Part shown: piece after piece, positions 51,631 through 59,169 of the stretch | How the letters are laid out: every line of letters starts with the position of its first letter | How positions within the stretch are numbered: the first letter of the stretch is position 1 | Source: Streptomyces mayonensis | GTDB lineage: Bacteria; Actinomycetota; Actinomycetes; Streptomycetales; Streptomycetaceae | NCBI RefSeq assembly: GCF_018982965.1 | Contig: NZ_JACBYP010000037.1 | Span: 1-64,000 of the forward strand | Direction: 5' to 3' | DNA length: 64,000 nucleotides | Notes under the pieces: model-generated | The model's input: only the letters and a program-made list of their open reading frames with translations | Databases searched by the model: none | What the model was told of the DNA's origin: nothing | Position numbers and translations under genes: made by a program

Positions 51631-52467
51631 CTATTGTTCCATGCCCGGGGTCCTGCGCCAAAATCGGCCGTACGGCTCCCCGTCCGGGTCGGGCTGCCAG
51701 CCGAGGATGGAGAGCATCTCGCGGTCCTTCTTGTCGAAGGACCCGGGGTCGCAGTGCTCGATCAGGTCGGGTCGGTTGGCCGTGGTGCGCCGCAGGGCCT
51801 CGTCGCGCCGCCAGCGGGCGATCTTCCCGTGGTGGCCGCTGAGCAGGACGTCCGGGATGCCGCGCCCGCGCCACTGCGGCGGCTTGGTGTGGACGGGGCC
51901 CTCCAGCAGGTTGGCCATCGCGCCGGGCGCGAAGGAGTCGTCCCGGTGGGACTCGGCGTTGCCGAGGACGCCGGGCAGCAGCCGGGCCACGGCTTCGGTG
52001 ACGACCAGGACGGCCGCCTCGCCGCCGGCGAGGACGTAGTCGCCGATGGACACCTCGTACACGGGCATCCGGGTCGCGTACTCGTCGACGACGCGCCGGT
52101 CGATGCCCTCGTAGCGTGCGGGGGTGAAGAGCAGCCAGGGGCGCTCGGAGAGGTGGACGGCGAGTTCCTGGGTGAAGGGCCGGCCGCTGGGGGTGGGCAC
52201 GACGAGGGCGGGCTCGCCGGAGCCGTCCTCGTAGCCGTCGGCCAGGACGGAGTCCAGTGCGTCGCCCCACGGCTCGGTCTTCATGACCATGCCGGGGCCG
52301 CCGCCGTAGGGGGTGTCGTCGACCGTGCTGTGGCGGTCGTACGTCCAGTCCCGCAGGTCGTGCACGTGCACGTTCAGCTGCCCGCGCGCGCGGGCCTTGC
52401 CGACGAGGGAGACGTTCAGCGGGTCCAGGTACTCGGGGAAGATCGTGACGACGTCGAGCCGCATCAC
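51631..52467 (-). CDS. trmD: tRNA (guanine-N1)-methyltransferase TrmD
   Basis: The 278-residue SPOUT enzyme methylates G37 of tRNAs. Motifs are MRLDVVTIFPEYLDPLNVSL, DDTPYGGGPGMVMKTEPW, ARYEGIDRRVVDEYA and the trefoil-knot SIGDYVLAGGEAAVLVV. It starts at GTG 52467 (or the next ATG, 52464), overlapping the rimM stop. The C-terminal tail after residue 240 is typical of actinobacteria. Confidence 0.96.
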   Translation of the reverse strand: MMRLDVVTIFPEYLDPLNVSLVGKARARGQLNVHVHDLRDWTYDRHSTVDDTPYGGGPGMVMKTEPWGDALDSVLADGYEDGSGEPALVVPTPSGRPFTQELAVHLSERPWLLFTPARYEGIDRRVVDEYATRMPVYEVSIGDYVLAGGEAAVLVVTEAVARLLPGVLGNAESHRDDSFAPGAMANLLEGPVHTKPPQWRGRGIPDVLLSGHHGKIARWRRDEALRRTTANRPDLIEHCDPGSFDKKDREMLSILGWQPDPDGEPYGRFWRRTPGMEQ

Positions 52468-53066
52468 GCCTCGTCCCCTCGGGCCGCCTCGCCGCGGCCG
52501 TCGGCGGCGTCCCGCGCGGAGGCGCTGCGTCCGTCAGCGGCTTCGTCGCGGTCGGCCCGGTCGTCGATCAGACCGGGCGGCGGATCGATGACCGCGCGCT
52601 GCTCGTCCAGGTCGATCGCGGTGACGATCTCGGCGACGAACGGCACGTAGACCTCGCTGCCGTCGGGGCGCTCCACCACGAAGAGGTCCTGGGTGGGCAG
52701 GTGGGAGATCTCGGTGATCCGGCCGACCTCCTCGCCGTCCTCGGTGACCACGTCGAGGTCGATGAGCTGGTGGTCGTAGTACTCGTCCTCGTCCTCGGGC
52801 CGCTCGTCCGGGTCGACGTCGGCGATGAGGAGGGTGTTGCGCAGCGCCTCGGCGCCGGTGCGGTCGTGGACGCCCGCGAAGCGCAGCAGCAGACGGCCGC
52901 TGTGCACCCGGCCCGTCTCGATGGTGAGCGGCCCGGCGGCGGCGGGGTCGGTGGCCAGGACGGCACCGGGTCCGAGCCGCAGCTCCGGCTCGTCGGTGCG
53001 GACCTCGACGGTGACTTCGCCCTTGATCCCGTGGGCGCGGCCGATGCGGGCGACTACGAGCTGCAC
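52464..53066 (-). CDS. rimM: 16S rRNA processing protein RimM
   Basis: The 200-residue protein has the RimM N-terminal barrel (VVARIGRAHGIKGEVTVEVR) and the PRC barrel (YYDHQLIDLDVVTEDGEEVG and VYVPFVAEIVTAIDLDEQRA). It helps mature the 30S head with S19. The last 30 residues are a charged low-complexity tail (ADRDEAADGRSASARDAAD). GTG follows AGGAG at about ten bases. Confidence 0.94.
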   Translation of the reverse strand: MQLVVARIGRAHGIKGEVTVEVRTDEPELRLGPGAVLATDPAAAGPLTIETGRVHSGRLLLRFAGVHDRTGAEALRNTLLIADVDPDERPEDEDEYYDHQLIDLDVVTEDGEEVGRITEISHLPTQDLFVVERPDGSEVYVPFVAEIVTAIDLDEQRAVIDPPPGLIDDRADRDEAADGRSASARDAADGRGEAARGDEA

Positions 53067-53185
53067 TGTGGTGGTTCTCCTGTCGGAACTGCGACGAGAG
53101 CCTCCCGCGGAGAGGGGCTCCCACGACTGCGGGCCGGGGACGGCCCCATGGCCCTCCCCGGCCCGCGCCGGTGCTGCGTTTGGCG

Positions 53186-53425
53186 TCAGCGGACGTGGTC
53201 CACGTCGACGAGGTCGACGCGGACACCACGGCCGCCGATGGCGCCCACGACGGTACGCAGAGCGCGTGCGGTACGGCCGTTGCGGCCGATCACCTTGCCG
53301 AGGTCGTCGGGGTGGACCCGGACCTCGAGCACACGCCCGCGACGCAGGTTGCGCGAGGCGACCTGCACATCGTCAGGATTGTCGACGATGCCCTTCACGA
53401 GGTGCTCGAGAGCCTCCTCGAGCAT
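53186..53425 (-). CDS. KH-domain RNA-binding protein KhpA
   Basis: The 79-residue protein is a single KH domain with the GxxG loop in LGKVIGRNGRTARALRTVV. KhpA-type proteins bind many RNAs, sometimes with KhpB. Its ATG lies two bases after the rpsP stop. The order rpsP-khpA-rimM-trmD-rplS is conserved in Gram-positive bacteria. Confidence 0.94.
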   Translation of the reverse strand: MLEEALEHLVKGIVDNPDDVQVASRNLRRGRVLEVRVHPDDLGKVIGRNGRTARALRTVVGAIGGRGVRVDLVDVDHVR

Positions 53426-53427
53426 GC

Positions 53428-53847
53428 TCAGGCCTCGGACGAAGAGGACTCAGCGGCGGCCTCGTCCTTCTTGTCGGCCTTCTTCTTCTGGGTGATCGCC
53501 TCACCCTTGCCCTCGTCGTCGCCGCCGACGGCGTCGAAGGACGGACGGGCCGCCTTCTCGGCCGGCTGCAGCAGCGGAGCCGGGGCGGGCTCGCCCTTGA
53601 ACTTCTGCCAGTCGCCGGTCTTCTTCAGGATGGCGAGCACGGGCTCGGTCGGCTGGGCACCGACACGCAGCCAGTACGCGACACGCTCGGCGTCGACCTC
53701 CATCACCGACGGGTTGTACGTCGGGTGGTACTTGCCGATCTCCTCGATGGCCCGGCCGTCGCGGCGGGTACGGGAGTCGGCGACGATGATGCGGTAGTGA
53801 GGCGAACGGATCTTGCCCAGACGCTTCAGCTTGATCTTGACTGCCAC
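53428..53847 (-). CDS. rpsP: 30S ribosomal protein S16
   Basis: The 139-residue protein begins VAVKIKLKRLGKIRSPHYRI and has YHPTYNPSVMEVDAERVAYW and LRVGAQPTEPVLAILKKTGD. The last 50 residues are an actinobacterial Lys/Glu/Ser-rich tail. GTG at 53847 follows AGGAG. It is the first gene of the long leftward transcript; its promoter must lie in 53848-54125. Confidence 0.96.
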   Translation of the reverse strand: MAVKIKLKRLGKIRSPHYRIIVADSRTRRDGRAIEEIGKYHPTYNPSVMEVDAERVAYWLRVGAQPTEPVLAILKKTGDWQKFKGEPAPAPLLQPAEKAARPSFDAVGGDDEGKGEAITQKKKADKKDEAAAESSSSEA

Positions 53848-54125
53848 GGGAGTGGGTTCTCCTGGATTTGACGTGGTTGGGCACGGCGGAAGAGCCGCGT
53901 GGGGTTGCGGTACCCGAGTGCCCGATGGACGCGTCAGCCGGAGGAGAGAGGGGTCCTGTGCGACTGTCGAGTACAGCTGGCCATTGTGCCACACGGGCGC
54001 AGGCCCTCGGACCGAGGGCACCGGGCCCGCCCTCGGGGCGGACGGCGCAGCCTCGACGACGTGACCCGGTACCGGTCCGGCGATTGGTCCGGTGATTGGT
54101 CCGGCTGCCACGAGCAGCCGGGCCG
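53848..54125. other. Intergenic region upstream of rpsP with hairpin and short repeats
   Basis: GCCCTCGGACCGAGGGC (54003-54019) is a perfect palindrome and a following GCCCGCCCTCGGGGCGGAC is another possible stem; these could end the leftward SprT-like gene's transcript. GATTGGTCCGGY is repeated in tandem at 54070-54105. No gene is visible. The rpsP promoter is expected here. Confidence 0.55.
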
Positions 54126-54722
54126 TCAGCTCATCCCCGCGCCGACCACCTCCGGGATGCGGAACGGCTTCCCGCAGCCGCCGCACATGATCGGGGCCTG
54201 GGCCAGCACCGACGGGACGACCCGCACGTTGCGCCCGCAGTCGCAGACGGCCTTCACGCGCACCCCTCCCCCGGAGGAGCCGTGGCGGGCGGCCGGACCG
54301 CGGAAGCTGCGGGCCGAGTCGGTCGCGGTGGCGGCGGTGTGGGCCTTCAGCGCGCGCTGGAGGCGTTCGATCGTCGGCCGGTAGCGGCGCTTCGCCTCGG
54401 GGGTGAGGGCGACCAGCGAGAAACCGCTGCTGGGATGCGGCTCCTCGGGGTGGTCGAGACCCATCTCCTCGGCGATCGCGAGGAATCGGCGGTTGTGGTA
54501 GCGCCCCGCGCGGGAGGTGTCGCGCACTCCGCGCGCGGCGGCGATGCCGTGGACTGCCTCATGGAGCAGTCGTTCGAAGGAGAGCTCGTGTCCGCAGGCG
54601 GACGACGACTCTCCGATCAGGGACTCGGGCGCGGCAAGATCGGGCAGCTCGGTGTGGTGCCGCTGAATGTCGGCCCACGCCTGCGCCAGCTCTGCGGCGA
54701 GAACAGGTGGTGTCGTGCTCAC
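54126..54722 (-). CDS. SprT-like zinc-metallopeptidase-type protein
   Basis: The 198-residue protein has LLHEAVHGIAAARGVRDTSR, with the HExxH zinc-peptidase signature near residue 54, and YHNRRFLAIAEEMGL as in SprT-like proteins. Near the C-terminus is a Cys4 zinc ribbon: CDCG, then MCGGCGKPFRIP. Some such proteins sit with mobile elements or DNA repair, but none is nearby. GTG at 54722 is the only start after an in-frame stop, and no ribosome binding site precedes it, so translation may be weak or leaderless. Function is not established. Confidence 0.72.
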   Translation of the reverse strand: MSTTPPVLAAELAQAWADIQRHHTELPDLAAPESLIGESSSACGHELSFERLLHEAVHGIAAARGVRDTSRAGRYHNRRFLAIAEEMGLDHPEEPHPSSGFSLVALTPEAKRRYRPTIERLQRALKAHTAATATDSARSFRGPAARHGSSGGGVRVKAVCDCGRNVRVVPSVLAQAPIMCGGCGKPFRIPEVVGAGMS

Positions 54723-55461
54723 GTAATGACAACGAGCCGGAGTGCCGCTGTGTTCCTATTCCGGGGCATCCCAAATAATTTGCACGTACCAGTCAGTTGC
54801 CCCTGATGCGTCCCGACGAGGGCGGGTGCGCTGATCTGCGGAGAAGCCTCACAGCTCGTACCAAGCTGGTGCGTAGCCTGACGTACGCCCCGGCGCGCAG
54901 CGGCTGTCCACACGCCGTGGCCGGCGTGACCCGGGCGAACGCAAGGGGCGTTTCGGTCGCGGGCGCGCGGGAGTCGGACCGCCCGGCCGGTCGCGTCGGC
55001 TGACGCGACGTTACCGGGTGCGCCCCCGGCGTGCGGCAGCGCCCCTTCGCTCGCCGTGCCGGACTCCGCGCGGTGGCCGATCCGGCGCGTCGGCCTTGGC
55101 CGGAACCGCGTGTCCGGCCGGGTGGCCACGTGCCGTCATCGCCCACCGGCACGATCAGGCCAACAGGACCGGGGGACCGGGGGATCTTCAAGCGCGTCGG
55201 AGACGGGGTCCGCCGGGAGCCCCCCGCGGCCGCCCCCCGCATCGCCGCGCGGCCGGCCCCACGTTGCCGGGACGGTCGGCCCACGTTGCCGGGAAGTGAA
55301 ATCTCGCCACGGTGACGGGCATCGGGCAAACCGGCTCCCGCTACCACTGGACGCCGCGGCGGGCCCGGAGTTTCCTGGCATACGGGGGGAGTGCGAGCGC
55401 ACTGCACGGGGGCCATGGAATCGGGCACGGCGGCAGAACTCGGCGATTGGGGCGCTTTCCT
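54723..55461. other. Long gene-free stretch
   Basis: These 739 bases between two divergent genes contain no frame with convincing codon use or homology. A TAGCCT box (54873-54878) and a duplicated CCACGTTGCCGGGA (55257-55270 and 55281-55294) are the only notable motifs. It may carry promoters for both flanking genes or a decayed gene. Confidence 0.6.
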
Positions 55462-56394
55462 ATGACACCTACGCTCGTGCGGCAGCACACACCTCCCGCG
55501 GGGGTGGCCCCCCACGTGGACCTGCGTGCACGCGCGCGTGACTGGTCGGAGATCCAGGAGCGGATGCTCGTACCGCTCTACGAGGCCGTCTACGAGCGGC
55601 TGGACCTGGGCGACGGCACCCGGATGCTGGGCCTGGGCTGCGGTTCCGGTCTGGCCCTGCTGATGGCCGCGTCGCGCGGCGCCACGGTGACCGGCGTGGA
55701 CTCCGGGTCCCCTGAGCTCCTGTCGCTGGCCCGGCGGCGGCTGCTGTCCCGGGCGCCCGGAGGAACCGGCACGCCCGACGGCCCGGACGGTCCCCGGGAG
55801 CACGGGACTGCGCGGGCACACGGGACGTGCACCACGCGCGCGCGTGGTGCCGCGGCACGGATCGTCGAGGGCTCACCCGGCGCCGCCGCGGACCCGTCGG
55901 CGCCGGCGTTCACCCTGGTGACCGCGTTCGAACCCATCGGATGCCTGGCGGGCGACTCGGAGGGCCTGGGCGAACTGCTCGAGCGGGCGACACCGCTCGC
56001 CGCGCGGGGAGCGGTCGTGGTGCTCGCCGGGTGGGGCCCGCCCGAGCGTTGTGCCACGACCTCGGTGCTGCGGGTGGCGACCCGGCTCGCGGACCCGCTG
56101 CGCAGCGCGGGCAGCTGGCGCCCCGCTCTGCGGGACGACCTGGAGGAGGTCGCCCAGCGGGCGGGACTGCGGCCGGACGGCTCGGGGCGGGTGGCCTGCC
56201 CGTTCGGTTACGCGGACGCCCGCAGCGCCGCGCGCGGGCTGCTGTCGACGGGACTGTTCGACGCGGCGATCGCGGCCACCGGCCGGGAACAGGTGGACAA
56301 GGAGCTGGCGGAGGCCCTGTATCCGCACCAGCGGCCGGACGGGACCGTGTGGATGCCGAACGTGTTCCGGTACCTCCTCGCCCGGGTCCCCTGA
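55462..56394 (+). CDS. SAM-dependent methyltransferase
   Basis: The 310-residue class I methyltransferase has motif I as MLGLGCGSGLALLMAASRGA (near residue 55) with the acidic TGVDSGSPEL following. A Thr/Arg/Gly-rich insert (about 95-130) interrupts the fold after motif II. DKELAEALYPHQRPDGTVWM at the C-terminus is typical of Streptomyces class I methyltransferases of unknown substrate. The ATG at 55462 has a modest GGGGCG. Frame up to 55312 is open but unlike protein. Confidence 0.82.
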   Translation: MTPTLVRQHTPPAGVAPHVDLRARARDWSEIQERMLVPLYEAVYERLDLGDGTRMLGLGCGSGLALLMAASRGATVTGVDSGSPELLSLARRRLLSRAPGGTGTPDGPDGPREHGTARAHGTCTTRARGAAARIVEGSPGAAADPSAPAFTLVTAFEPIGCLAGDSEGLGELLERATPLAARGAVVVLAGWGPPERCATTSVLRVATRLADPLRSAGSWRPALRDDLEEVAQRAGLRPDGSGRVACPFGYADARSAARGLLSTGLFDAAIAATGREQVDKELAEALYPHQRPDGTVWMPNVFRYLLARVP

Positions 56395-56416
56395 GCCTCC
56401 CCGTGACCTTCCCGTC

Positions 56417-56463
56417 GGCGTACGGCCGACGGTGTGCGACTGACGGCGTACGGCCGACGGTGT
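56417..56463. repeat. Duplicated 20-bp unit
   Basis: GGCGTACGGCCGACGGTGT occurs at about 56417 and again at about 56445, 27 bases apart, just downstream of the methyltransferase. It leads into the 13-bp repeats. Confidence 0.85.
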
Positions 56464-56476
56464 ACGGCCTTCCTGC

Positions 56477-56561
56477 GGCACCGCCCCGCGGCACCGCCCC
56501 GCGGCACCGCCCCGCGGCACCGCCCCGCGGCACCGCCCCGCGGCACCGCCCCGCGGCACCG
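56477..56561. repeat. Six exact 13-bp tandem repeats
   Basis: GGCACCGCCCCGC is repeated six times without change (56477-56554), then a partial GGCACCG. It lies between the methyltransferase and the lipoprotein gene. Perfect identity suggests recent slippage, so the copy number should vary among strains. Confidence 0.97.
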
Positions 56562-56708
56562 GCCCGGTTGCTTCGACTGGTTCGACGCGGGTGTGAACGA
56601 TGTGAAGAAGCAGGTCCGGAGCTTCTGCCGTTTTCCCTGGTGGACGGTGACCCTCTAAGGTGATCCACCGTCCGGGGGAACAACCACATCTGCATACAGG
56701 AGCCTGTA

Positions 56709-57320
56709 GTGCCGCACCGCAAGACCGCACTGCGCCTCGCCGCGCCCGTCGCTGTCCTCGCCCTCGCCCTCACCGCCTGTGGCGGCGGGGACGACGACAC
56801 CGACGCCGGCGCCGACGCCAAGAGCCCGTCCACCGCCGAGGCGTCGCCGACGCCCTCCGAGCCCGTGTCGGGCGGTGACATGGGCGAGGGCGAGAGTGCG
56901 ACCGGCAAGGTCGCGGAGGACCCCGGCGAGGTCACCTTCGACGTCGTGGCGCAGAAGGTCGACGTCGGCACCGAGGCGGAGGCCGCGAAGGCGGTGGCGG
57001 ACGCCGCGGACGCGAAGGGCAAGGTGCTGGCCACCGCGTACCTCAAGTACACGCACAAGAACGGACCGGCGCTGACCGAGGGCTCCGACGTGCACGACGG
57101 CGCGACGGTCTTCGCCGACGGGCAGCGCGGCGGTGTCCTGATCGGTGCCTCCGAGGACGCGGCGGGCTGCGAGGACCCCTACGACGTCGAGAGCTGGAAG
57201 CAGGGCGAGAGCCACGTCTTCTGCGAGACCTACGTGATCCCCGCCGGCGCGTCGAGCGTGGAGGTCCACTGGTCGGAGGAGGACGGCGAACCGTACATCT
57301 GGAAGTTCGCCCAGAAGTAG
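56709..57320 (+). CDS. Lipoprotein of unknown function
   Basis: The 203-residue protein has a lipoprotein signal with lipobox ALTAC (Cys near residue 24), a Thr/Ser/Pro/Glu-rich linker (about 25-70) and a compact domain beginning DPGEVTFDVVAQKVDVG, with two Cys near the C-terminus (AAGCEDPYDVES, HVFCETYVIP). GTG follows AGGAG. The domain is not recognised. It is expected on the outer face of the membrane, convergent with ffh. Confidence 0.8.
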   Translation: MPHRKTALRLAAPVAVLALALTACGGGDDDTDAGADAKSPSTAEASPTPSEPVSGGDMGEGESATGKVAEDPGEVTFDVVAQKVDVGTEAEAAKAVADAADAKGKVLATAYLKYTHKNGPALTEGSDVHDGATVFADGQRGGVLIGASEDAAGCEDPYDVESWKQGESHVFCETYVIPAGASSVEVHWSEEDGEPYIWKFAQK

Positions 57321-57396
57321 AAGCAGAAGCAGGAACAGGAACAGGAACAGAAGCAGGCGGTACGAGCGGCAGCAGCGGCGGGCCGCCTGGTACGAA

Positions 57397-57439
57397 GACG
57401 CCGGGGGCGCCCCAGCAGGTCAGGGGCGCCCCCGGCGTC
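57397..57439. terminator. Bidirectional terminator between the lipoprotein gene and ffh
   Basis: GACGCCGGGGGCGCCCC and GGGGCGCCCCCGGCGTC form a perfect 17-bp stem with a 9-base loop, 77 bases past the lipoprotein stop and 24 bases past the ffh stop. A short AGGAAC/AGAAGC repeat (57321-57356) precedes it. Confidence 0.92.
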
Positions 57440-57462
57440 GTACGGGGACTCGGGACGGGTCG

Positions 57463-59013
57463 TCAGCCCATGAACTTCTTGAACTCCTCCGGCAGTTCGA
57501 AGTCCTGACCGCCCTGCTGCGGCAGACCGAGGGCGCCTCCGCCCTGCGCGGCGGCGGCGCGGCGGGCGGCCTCCTCCTGCTCCTGCTGCTTGCGCTTCAT
57601 CGGGTTGCCGGAACGCTGCTTGCCCTTGGCCTTCTTCTGCTGCTTCTTCTGCCGGCCGGGCCCGCCACCCGTGCCCGGCATCCCCGGCATCCCGGGCATG
57701 CCGCCGCCCTGGGCCATGCGGGACATCATCTTGCGGGCCTCGAAGAACCGCTCGATCAGGTTCTTCACCGCGCTGACGTCGACGCCGGAGCCCTTGGCGA
57801 TCCGGGCGCGGCGCGAGCCGTTGATGATCGTGGGCTCCTGGCGCTCGCCCGGCGTCATCGACTTGATGATGGCGGCCGTGCGGTCGACGTCGCGCTCGTC
57901 GAGGTTGTTGATCTGGTCCTTCATCTGGCCCATGCCGGGCAGCATGCCGAGCAGCTTCGAGATGCTGCCCATCTTCCTGACCTGCTCCATCTGGGCCAGG
58001 AAGTCGTCCAGGGTGAAGTCCTGGCCCTTCTTGGACGCCAGCTTGGAGGCCATCTTCTCGGCCTCTTCCTGGCTGAACGTCTTCTCCGCCTGCTCGATCA
58101 GGGTGAGCAGGTCACCCATGTCGAGGATGCGGGAGGCCATCCGGTCCGGGTGGAAGGCGTCGAAGTCGTCGAGCTTCTCGCCGTTGGAGGCGAACATGAT
58201 GGGCTTGCCGGTCACCGAGGCGATCGACAGGGCCGCACCGCCGCGGGCGTCGCCGTCGAGCTTGGACAGCACCACGCCGTCGAAGCCGACGCCGTCGCGG
58301 AAGGCCTCGGCGGTGTTGACGGCGTCCTGGCCGATCATCGCGTCGACGACGAAGAGCACCTCGTCGGGGCTGACGGCGTCGCGGATGTCCGCGGCCTGCT
58401 GCATCAGCTCCTGGTCGATGCCCAGGCGGCCGGCGGTGTCGACGATGACCAGGTCGTGGACCTTGGCCTTCGCGAACTCGATGGAGTCCTCGGCGACCTT
58501 GACCGGGTCGCCGACGCCGTTGCCCGGCTCGGGCGCGTAGACCGCGACGCCGGCGCGTTCGGCGACGACGCTGAGCTGGTTGACGGCGTTGGGGCGCTGG
58601 AGGTCGCAGGCCACCAGAAGCGGCGAGTGGCCCTGCTCCTTCAGCCAGCGGCCCAGCTTGCCCGCGAGCGTGGTCTTGCCCGCGCCCTGGAGGCCGGCCA
58701 GCATGATCACGGTCGGCGGCTGCTTGGCGAAGCGCAGGCGGCGGGTCTCGCCGCCGAGGATGGCCACCAGTTCCTCGTTGACGATCTTGAGGACCTGCTG
58801 GGCCGGGTTGAGGGCCTTGGAGACCTCGGCGCCCAGGGAGCGCTCCTTGACCTTCTTGATGAAGGCGCGGACGACCGGCAGCGCCACGTCGGCCTCGAGC
58901 AGCGCGATGCGGATCTCGCGGGCCGTGGCGTCGATGTCCGCCTCGGACAGCCTGCCCTTGCCGCGGAGATTCTTGAAAGTCGCGCTGAGGCGGTCGGAGA
59001 GGGTATCGAACAC
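57463..59013 (-). CDS. ffh: Signal recognition particle protein Ffh
   Basis: The 516-residue GTPase has an N-domain (FDTLSDRLSATFKNLRGKGR), the G-domain P-loop GLQGAGKTTLAGKL (near residue 108), DLVIVDTAGRLGID and KLDGDARGG, and a Met-rich M-domain with RIAKGSGVDVSAVKNLIERF. It targets membrane proteins with the 4.5S RNA and FtsY. GTG at 59013 gives the usual start. The tail after 440 has GMPGMPGMPG and Gln/Lys-rich repeats. Confidence 0.96.
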   Translation of the reverse strand: MFDTLSDRLSATFKNLRGKGRLSEADIDATAREIRIALLEADVALPVVRAFIKKVKERSLGAEVSKALNPAQQVLKIVNEELVAILGGETRRLRFAKQPPTVIMLAGLQGAGKTTLAGKLGRWLKEQGHSPLLVACDLQRPNAVNQLSVVAERAGVAVYAPEPGNGVGDPVKVAEDSIEFAKAKVHDLVIVDTAGRLGIDQELMQQAADIRDAVSPDEVLFVVDAMIGQDAVNTAEAFRDGVGFDGVVLSKLDGDARGGAALSIASVTGKPIMFASNGEKLDDFDAFHPDRMASRILDMGDLLTLIEQAEKTFSQEEAEKMASKLASKKGQDFTLDDFLAQMEQVRKMGSISKLLGMLPGMGQMKDQINNLDERDVDRTAAIIKSMTPGERQEPTIINGSRRARIAKGSGVDVSAVKNLIERFFEARKMMSRMAQGGGMPGMPGMPGTGGGPGRQKKQQKKAKGKQRSGNPMKRKQQEQEEAARRAAAAQGGGALGLPQQGGQDFELPEEFKKFMG

Positions 59014-59169
59014 GGCGGCGTAGGTCCTCGCGTCGGCGTCGGGTGGGTCGCCCTCCAGGGTATCCGGCCCCGCAAGTAAATCGTCCCGGCCCGCTGCTGA
59101 GAGCGGACGGGGACGGAAGCTCCGCGTGGGCGGGGAGCGCGCCCGGCCGGCCACCGGGCGACCGGGGGG

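Noticed and set aside
54723..55461. tRNA or tmRNA in the gene-free stretch
   Set aside because: No cloverleaf, CCA end or GGTTCGAATCC-type T-arm on either strand.
56434..56658. Short protein encoded by the 13-bp repeats
   Set aside because: Repetitive RHRPAAPPRGTAP sequence arises from the repeat unit; no ribosome binding site.
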